Assembly: GCF_000247815.1 (NCBI RefSeq)
Contig: NC_021673.1
Span: 110,724,766 to 110,788,765 of the forward strand
From: Ficedula albicollis
Lineage: Eukaryota; Chordata; Aves; Passeriformes; Muscicapidae
Direction: 5' to 3'
DNA length: 64,000 bases
The notes beneath the pieces are model-generated. The model was not told the DNA's origin. It saw nothing but the letters and a program-made list of their open reading frames with translations, and searched no databases. Numbering within the stretch: the stretch's first letter is position 1; each line of letters opens with the position of its first letter. A program made the position numbers and the translations under genes. Positions 56,352-64,000 of this stretch are shown here, in pieces.

Positions 56352-56538
56352 TTCCCAAAAAGAAAATCAGATTTTAAATATATTATACTTCTTCCCAAAA
56401 AGAAAATCAGATTTCAAATATATTATGCTTATGGTAAACTGAAATTAGCTGGTACCACTAACCAGTTCCCAAAAAGAAAATCAGATTTTAAATATATTAT
56501 ACTTACGGTAAACTGAAATTAGCTGGTACCACTAACCA
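56352..56538. repeat. Stacked direct duplications, three copies
   Basis: A core beginning TTCCCAAAAAGAAAATCAGA occurs at 56352, 56392 and 56466. The last two copies form a 74-bp tandem unit (56392-56465 and 56466-56538) that includes a GAAATTAGCTGGTACCACTA segment. The first is a truncated 40-bp copy. Differences are a few substitutions. Confidence 0.94.
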
Positions 56539-57362
56539 TTAATCTGCATTACTGAGATACAAGCCAAAGCCATGTATTTGTCAGTCCAGGGAAAATCTTG
56601 AGTTACTTTAAAAAAATCCAACAAAAACCCAACAAACCAAGCAGACAAAGAAACCAAACCAAACCAAACCAAACCAAACCAAACCAAACCAAACCATTTT
56701 TGCCGATGTTGAGCCATCATTGGATGCCACAGGGGATTTGTTCTCTGACCCTGCACCAAGCCCAGCCATTTCAAAATTATACAAGTGTATGATTACTGAA
56801 TTAATCTGCATTACTGAGATACAAGCCAAAGCCATGTATTTGTCAGTCCAGGGAAAATCTTGAGTTACTTTAAAAAAATCCAACAAAAACCCAACAAACC
56901 AAGCAGACAAAGAAACCAAATCAAATCAAACCAAACCAAACCAAACCAAACCAAACCAAACCAAACCAAACCAAACCAAACCAAACCAAACCAAACCAAA
57001 CCAAACCAAACCAAACCAAACCAAACCAAACCAAACCAAACCAAACCAAACCAAACCAAACCAAACCAAACCAAACCAAACCAAACCAAACCAAACCAAA
57101 CCAAACCAAACCAAACCAAACCAAACCAAACCAAACCAAACCAAACCAAACCAAACCAAACCAAACCAAACCAAACCAAACCAAACCAAACCAAACCAAA
57201 CCAAACCAAACCAAACCAAACCAAACCAAACCAAACCAAACCAAACCAAACCAAACCATTTTTGCCAATGTTGAGCCATCATTGGATGCCACAGGGGATT
57301 TGTTCTCTGACCCTGCACCTAGCCCAGCCATTTCAAAATTATACAAGTGTATGATTACTGAA
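56539..57362. repeat. Tandem duplication with one expanded AAACC array
   Basis: Two adjacent copies of one segment start at TTAATCTGCATTACTGAG. Copy 1 is 56539-56800 (262 bp) and copy 2 is 56801-57362 (562 bp). Outside the array they differ at only about four sites. Copy 1 holds about 9 AAACC units (56651-56695). Copy 2 holds about 69 (56913-57257), the first few being AAATC variants. The 300-bp length difference equals exactly 60 units. The NQTKP-like and FGLVW-like open frames are artefacts of the array. Confidence 0.97.
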
Positions 57363-58724
57363 ATCCTTCCTTCGAACTAAAACTCCACATTTATTTTTTA
57401 AAATTAATCTTTTTTACTCCTTCCCCATTATCTGCTCTAACTAACTGAAAATTACCAGAAGTGCCAACCAGTCCACAGACAGGATGGGACACAACTTTAA
57501 CACTTCAAGGTTCAAGTGCCTCTGAGGCAGCAGCAGCCCTCACCAGCCTCCCAAGGAGCCCATGGGAGACATCCCCACCAGTCAATAGAGCCCACTGTCA
57601 GCCCCACTCCTCCCAACCTCACCCCCTGCTACCTGCCAGCTAATGAGGGAGCTCACTGCAGAGAGCCAGAGATGCTATGCCCAGAGGCAGCTGCTTTGAA
57701 TAAGATCCATTTACATTGGTATTCTAGTCCTGCTTTCCCTTAAAGCTGAAAATGTAGGGGCTTACAGCAATTAACTGTCCTTATGCATCCTTATGAGGAT
57801 GTGAAGCTGAGCCTATAGGGTTTCCCTTTATGGGTGCTCTTCAAGGAAAGAAAAGGGGAAAATCGATGAGTACAGAAACTAGCATAAAATTAAATCTTGT
57901 GAAACACACAATCCTACATTTATTTATGCTCATTTAACATGCTAAATGGGCTATTAGGAGGCCATAACTTTTCCAAGTGTCTCTGCATAATCCAGGCCTT
58001 ACACTGCTACTTCTTTAACACTTCTAGAAAAAGTAAGACAGCAAAGAGATTTAGAGTTCATTTGTAACTGGTTTCTGTAGTAGCAGTGCTCTGGCTGCAT
58101 GTTTATCAATGTGCCTTCCAGTCTTGGAAGTAGAAAAATTGGTGTTCTCCTCTTAGCACTTGCACCCTGTTAACAGAGTAGAGCACAGTTGTCAGCTCCT
58201 CTGAACTGCTTCAGCAGCTACAGGCTGAAAATTGGACAGAAGAGGAGGACTCAATCCAAACAAAATTGACAAGTGTGAAGCAGCACAAATCTGTCTGTTC
58301 ACTTTGGAGACCCTGCACCATGTTACCTTTCTGTCGTGATAGGATATGAGGAAAAATGAGGGAGACATCTGGAAGAGCACTTAGAAATGCACAGAAAGGA
58401 GAAGTAAGTGAGCCAGCAGCAGAAAAAGTAGCTTACTAAGCATTTACATCTTGGAGGGACTCTCCGTGCATTCCAGGCCATTTTGCTTGGAGCTTGTACA
58501 AACTTGAATTGCCCTCCTCAGCCATGGTCCCATTTCTCTCTCTAGATGTTTGTATCTCTGTTGTCCTCATATACCCCAGCTTACCAGTTTTGTCTAGTTT
58601 TCTTACAAAAAAGTGAAATAAAACTTAAAGCAAAAGAAAGAAGAACATCTATCAGTACATAAGTGCTTCAGGCAGATTTTCATCTGGAAAAATATTAAGG
58701 AATGAAAAGGAATGTATAAGCGAT
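57363..58724. other. Non-coding, unique sequence
   Basis: About 1.4 kb with short, domain-free open frames. The part 57460-57680 is somewhat GC-richer. Confidence 0.55.
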
Positions 58725-58842
58725 TTACTATGAACAACAATAAAATGTAGTGATAAAAAGTACATGTAAAATAGAGCTGAGCGTTACTATGAACAACAAT
58801 AAAACGTAATGATAAAAAGTACATGTAAAATAGAGCTGAGCC
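58725..58842. repeat. Tandem duplication, 59-bp unit x2
   Basis: Adjacent copies at 58725-58783 and 58784-58842 starting TTACTATGAACAACAATAAA, with two or three substitutions (ATGTAGTG versus ACGTAATG). Confidence 0.94.
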
Positions 58843-61800
58843 GTCAGCAGAAAGCCCACAGGTTGCTCCTGCAGCACACAGATGTCCAGCCTGACATCTG
58901 AATGCCCAAAAAGTCCGGTGCTTCCTCAGTGCACTGTGAACAACGTCCTTTAACAGTTACTCTAGTAAGTGGTTTGAGGGAAACACCCTCGTATTTTCCA
59001 TTGATATGCAAAATGTTTCCTTAGAGAAAATAAATAAACCAAGCAGGAATAAATTTAGGCTGTTAGATTGTGACATTTCTTTACAAGTGAAAATCTGGGC
59101 CAAGAGTCAGCTAAATGCATCAAATATATCTCCTGAAAAAAACCAGCCCAACCAAAACCTAACAACTCTGAAAGAAAAGGTATGATAGAGAAAACAGTTA
59201 CATAAATTGTTCTTATTACTATTTCATTGTATAACTGGCTCCATAAGGGACTCATCAACATTAGAGCTGAACCTTCACTGTATCAATCTATTAGTGGCTT
59301 CTCAAAAGACCCCTCCAGGTCAGTTGCTGATTCTGTTCCACAAATTATGTTCAAGGTTGTAAAAGAGCATAAGGAGTGCCTTTCCCCTTTTTATTGCTCA
59401 TCTGCATCAACAATCCATTTAAAGTACGAGCAGGGAGAGAAAAAAAAAGAAAGAAACAGAAAGAGCAAGTTGTCTCTAAAACCTCTAAACCCTTTCAAAG
59501 TTGAGAAACAGGTCAGGAGGCAATAGGGACCAGGGTAAAAAGAAAGTCTTGCTGTGATTACTTCCTTCACCGAGATGAAAAGAACCAGCGTGGGGCACTT
59601 GTGCCTCTTCCTTGCTCTGGGCAAAGAATTTGCTCAGCAAAAAGTGTTAGATTGCAGAGTTAAGCCAGGCTCAACCCTCTTGGCCATGACTTCCTGCCTG
59701 TGGCAAGGCTGCAAGCAAGTTTGTGCTTATTTGCTTTGAACTTGGTAGCCTACACATGTGGTTTCGGTGTAACTGAAGGCTGTCTCTGTGATTGCTGGTG
59801 TGGTCTTTCCCTTCCTCCTTCTGTGGCCCTTCTTTTGCGGAGGGATTCGGGCGGAGCAGCCCTCATTTGGCAGGAGCTGCTGTGGGACCCCACCCTGTGC
59901 AGGGGACACACCTGCCCTGATAGAAGGGTGGTGTTTGCAGAAGAGCAATGTGTCCTTGTGCGGGATCACCTGCACTTTGCTGAGTCCTTTTTCTCCTGTG
60001 CTGTTGTATTGAGAACCCTGCTGTGGGGTACAGGTGGGCTTGTGGAGTTTGGCCTCTGATTTCGTGGTAACCAAGTATCTGCTACAGGGCAGGCAGTGGG
60101 GGGCACTGGACTCAGTAATGCTGAGTACTCCTTGATGCTACCCTTGAAGAAACGTGGAAAATCACATTCTTACATATCAAGAATCAATCTGACTTACATC
60201 AAGGTTAATGGCAAATTTACAGTTTATTTAAGAGGAAGCAGATCAGGTCACAGGTTGCTAGAATTAGAGCTTGGAGCAGGAAAAGACATTGAAAGTTAAA
60301 AAGGTGGTTGTGGTTACATGGACATTTTTCCACTGTTGTGCTGACTGAAACAGCCCTGCAGCCACTTGTTCTTGCCCTATTTGTTACTCTGACCCTGGAG
60401 TTTGTACATGGAGCTAAATTACTTTTCTGGGTGGAAAACAAGGAGTTTTGGTGGGGGTTAATTTGCAAATGCATGTAATTCTTTATGTTCATTCTGTGCT
60501 TGCACTTATGCATTGCCGTCACAGCAACTGAGGGTGACAGGGAAGAGGGACAAGTGGCCAGAGAAGCTGGGAGTTGCTTAAACTACTTTTAACACCACCT
60601 CACTTTACCTTTTTCCTACTTCCATTTTCAGACATGAAATGCAAAAAGAAAACAGTATTTCACCTTGTCTCACCATTGCCATTGCTGCCCATGTGGCCCT
60701 GTTGTCTTCTGTCTTTCAGAGATAGTTCTGGGGGCAAGTGCAGGTAGATGAGGCGACACAACTCTTACCCTAGCTGGAAGACAGAAAGTTGGCCAGCACC
60801 CTCACAGTCAGTCAGACTTTGTGTCCACTGGATGCTAGTGTGAATTAACAACCCACAGTTTATCAGTGGGAATACAATAGCTGTCAACGTGTGTGTCCTC
60901 AAGCAAAAATAAAGTGAGCTGCCTTATTTAAGTCTCTCTTGTAGAACCCTGAACTAGGGCAAATTGCCTCAAATTTTCTGGGGCAGACCACTGTGCTGAC
61001 TGCATCTGAGTCCTTAGTCCAATAGGAAGCACATGAATATTTTAAAGGACCAGTTCCTAAATATTAAGGCATTAGTCTATATGTCACCAAGCAACTATAG
61101 TACAACATTCCCTTCTGGGAAACAATCCACTGTAACTTACCCAGTTTATTGGCCTTCCAGTTTTGCACCTTTTGCCCAGGAACATTCTTGTTTCTTAACC
61201 CTGTTTTAGAAGTGCCATTAATGCCATGGGCCCGTGTCCAGCCGCTGTTACCGCTGCTGGTCCCTCCCCACAGCTCCTCTGACTCAGCATCTTGTGAAAC
61301 CACACTTGGCAGGAAACACACTTTTAGAGGGACCAACTGTAATTTAGACAAAAAAGACCATTAGCTGCACTCAGCAGCAATGGCAAGGCTGCTATTTTGC
61401 TGCTCTGTTAAAGCAGACCAAGGCCAGGAAGAAATATATTATTTATGTTCACTAAGTTTTAGATAGACAGCTTTTCAAAACTTACCCTTCTTCTTTTGCA
61501 GTATTTTGTTCAAATAGATGACAGGCTCTGCTGCTCTGTGGTATTAAGCAGTTAACATTTAACAAGGATCAACCCACAAATCCACAGATGTTTCTGTGAG
61601 CGCTTCAAAGGAATGTGGAATTTTCTAAAATGGGAAGGCCATAGTATGTGGCAACCAACAACAGCAAGGCCATTGAATCTGATTCCTTCTCCCTGTAGAC
61701 TGGATTCCCTCCAGAACTGCCTGTTATCCTCATTAGGACAGAATTACCACTTCTTCCAACCGGCCACTGGATCTCCTTTTGGATGTCAAACACAGGAGAA

Positions 61801-64000
61801 AAGCAGAGGTAACTTTAGCTGATATATTTACTTCTTGTCAAGGCTGGAGGATATTTCTTTTAAAAGAGCAGAACTCTTTGCTGATACAGCCAAGGTCTCT
61901 TGGAATTGTCAAGGTGAAAAGGTTTAAAAAACTATATGGCTTCTGACAGGAAAAAGAGAAGTTTTCTGTGGGAACAGGGCAGTCAAAAAGTCTATTCAGC
62001 CCTTACTTTAGGCACAGCATTAAGGCCAGGTCAAGGATAATGAGCTGTGATTGCAAGAGTCCTGTGTCAGAGACAGATGTAGCAATGTGTCATTTCAATC
62101 ACGGGAGAGTGAATGGGAGGGGCATTTGTCTCATGCCTTCTCAGGGAGAAATCTGTTTCCTCCTGCAGTACTGTAATTCCCTCACAGCAGTTCTGGGTCT
62201 GAGCTGGCAGGTTCTGCTCCTGTTTCTGGACCTCCAGAGAAGGGTGAGAGCCCACTGTAGCTTTTGATCTATTGCAATGCCTGGCTGCAGGACAGCAGAC
62301 TGGGCAGTGCAATGCAGTGAACTAAAAGCCATCAGCAATTAAGCAGAACATTCATGACAGTGATTGAAGATGGCTTTATTTCCTACTTCCTTTGTTTAAA
62401 GAATGTCCTTTCCATATACTCATAATGTACACGACAAATGACTCCATAGCTGTGGGGGAAATACATAATGCTCTCTGTGTCCCATCCAAGGTTGACCACC
62501 AAATGATTAAAGCAGTGTTGTTTAAGGTTATTCCCAGGAAGGACTAGCTAACTTCCTTGTTATTGATGCTTATTTGGGCAATGTTATGTCTGCAACTGAA
62601 AAACTTTTTAACCTCATAGCTGAACTCATGTGTGCCTGCATATGTAAACATATTTATGTGTAAGTAATTTAAAATATTAATTTTATTTTAATGTCTTTCT
62701 GACTATGGAAACAAGCATGAGCAAAGGTAAGTGAACACGCATTTGTTTTAGCATGTACAATTCATTCTCTTTCATTGGAAAATTTGAACATTTTGGCTAA
62801 ATAAATTCTCGGAAAGGTTAGGGTATTTCCTTTTTTTTTCCCTGGGAAGGAAGGAAGGAAGCACCAGCAGGTGTGACCTGTCAGTGCAAATGAAAAACAA
62901 ACAAACCAAACAAAACCTCAATCAAGACCCTCCCTAATGCAACAGGTTGGAAGACATTGATCTCAATGGAAAAATGATGCTCACTGGTTGAAATCTCTCC
63001 TAGGAAAGTTCCCCCATGGATTTTGTAGTGGATTAATTTAAATAGAAATTTTTAAGACATTATCTGATAATGTGAGAATTTAGCTTTTTTGAACAGCTTT
63101 CCAGGACTGCTAGCCTGTTTGAGGTGCATGCTCTCTTTTTAAATAAAATTCCAGTTATTTTAAAACAGAGCCTGAACTCAGCACTACAGACAATCAACAG
63201 ATCCAATTACAAATTTAATGGCCTGATTCACCCCTGCTCTCCTTCAATTTTGGAGCAGTGTGAATCCAGTGCTTTTTATCTTCTCACCCCAGACACAATC
63301 TGGACTAGCACAGCAAGAAACAAGTTTCTGAGAGCTTAAGCTTGTTCCGCTTTATTTCCCTTTTTTTCTGTGTTTTTTTGTTTTGTTTTGGTTTTTTTGG
63401 GTTTTTTTGAGAGCAGCTGTCTTTGAGATTTGTGATCTTTTCTGAAAGCATGACCATAGTGATCATAAGGGCTTGGTGAATTTATTAACTCTACTTGATT
63501 AAATCCTCCTTTGACTCCATTTTGAAAGAATTAGTTCCGGAACACAGATTTAGATCTCCTCTACCGTGTATTTGCCAGATGTAGGATGAACTTTATAAGC
63601 ATTTTTATTGCTTTTTGAACAAGAAATATCACAATATGCAGGATAAGCCACTAAACCCAGAAGTTAAAGATCATTAAGATTTTTTATTCCAGGCCCTGAA
63701 CTCTGGAAATGGATTATCCAGTGGTACCCACCTTCCCTTGCAGTCCAGGAATAAATGTGTGACCCTGGCCTGACAGGTAAATGATATTTTGAGGGATCCA
63801 AAAGTGGTTATGTGTTATCCCTGAACAGTGTTTTCCTGACTGAAAAAACTTTGATGAAGGAGATTGTATTTTAATCATAGCATCAGATATTTCTGAAAAG
63901 TGACGAATCTTATTAGATATCCAATGAAAAGATGTCTAAAGGCTGAACATTTGGCTCAGGAAAAAAAACAACCTGAACTTCTAAGTTGTGGAAATTATAT
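58843..64000. other. Non-coding, unique sequence
   Basis: About 5 kb with no supportable exon. The stretch 59700-60060 is GC-richer and open on both strands (119 and 115 codons) but has no recognised domain. A T/G-rich tract lies at 63360-63410. No transposon that I can name. Confidence 0.5.

Noticed and set aside
56913..57257. Interstitial telomere array
   Set aside because: The unit is AAACC/GGTTT, not the vertebrate TTAGGG, and the array arose within a local duplication.
56860..57354. NQTKP- and FGLVW-type repeat proteins
   Set aside because: Result of the AAACC pentamer array; 15-base periodicity keeps frames open by chance.

Overview
The window reads as vertebrate nuclear DNA, almost certainly from a bird. 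The main evidence is the dispersed repeats. There are two clear CR1 (chicken repeat 1) LINE fragments: the 3' end of one on the minus strand near 1.9-2.3 kb, and a longer rearranged one on the plus strand at 15.5-17.6 kb. There is also a 36.6-37.9 kb block that I recognise as the widespread avian retroviral LTR type, which opens TGTCCTGGTTTCA and ends near a GGTTAAACCA motif. No bacterial-style gene packing is present. The sequence is AT-rich, stop-dense in all frames, and looks like a gene desert or a very long intron.

Layout. 1-1.9 kb: unique sequence with a 79-bp tandem duplication. 1.9-2.3 kb: CR1(-). 2.3-8.2 kb: unique. 8.2-8.8 kb: a 236-bp unit present 2.3 times. 8.8-15.5 kb: unique. 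15.5-17.6 kb: CR1(+), internally triplicated and split by about 720 bp. 18.05-18.53 kb: an uninterrupted 475-bp poly-G. 20.85-21.34 kb: a probable solo LTR. 21.3-36.6 kb: unique sequence with small duplications and microsatellites. 36.57-37.89 kb: avian LTR carrying a (TTATTC)n array of about 39 units and about 510 bp of extra sequence. 40.36-41.47 kb: exon-like signals and a possible two-exon ORF with one hydrophobic segment, the only place where I see even a weak case for coding. 42.5-43.4 kb: an 846-bp poly-G bracketed by C-tracts. 48.05-48.27 kb: a GGAA array broken by 57 Ns, with the same 65 bp on both sides of the gap. 56.35-57.36 kb: stacked tandem duplications, in the last of which an AAACC array has grown from about 9 to about 69 units. 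57.4-64 kb: unique sequence with one more duplication.

No protein-coding gene, tRNA, rRNA or CRISPR array can be called with confidence. The longest open frames lie inside homopolymers or microsatellites and are artefacts of those repeats. The most distinctive property of the window is its density of short, nearly identical direct duplications (at least eleven loci, units roughly 33-262 bp). Two huge pure poly-G tracts and a suspicious N gap also raise assembly questions. I found no convincing new biological system.
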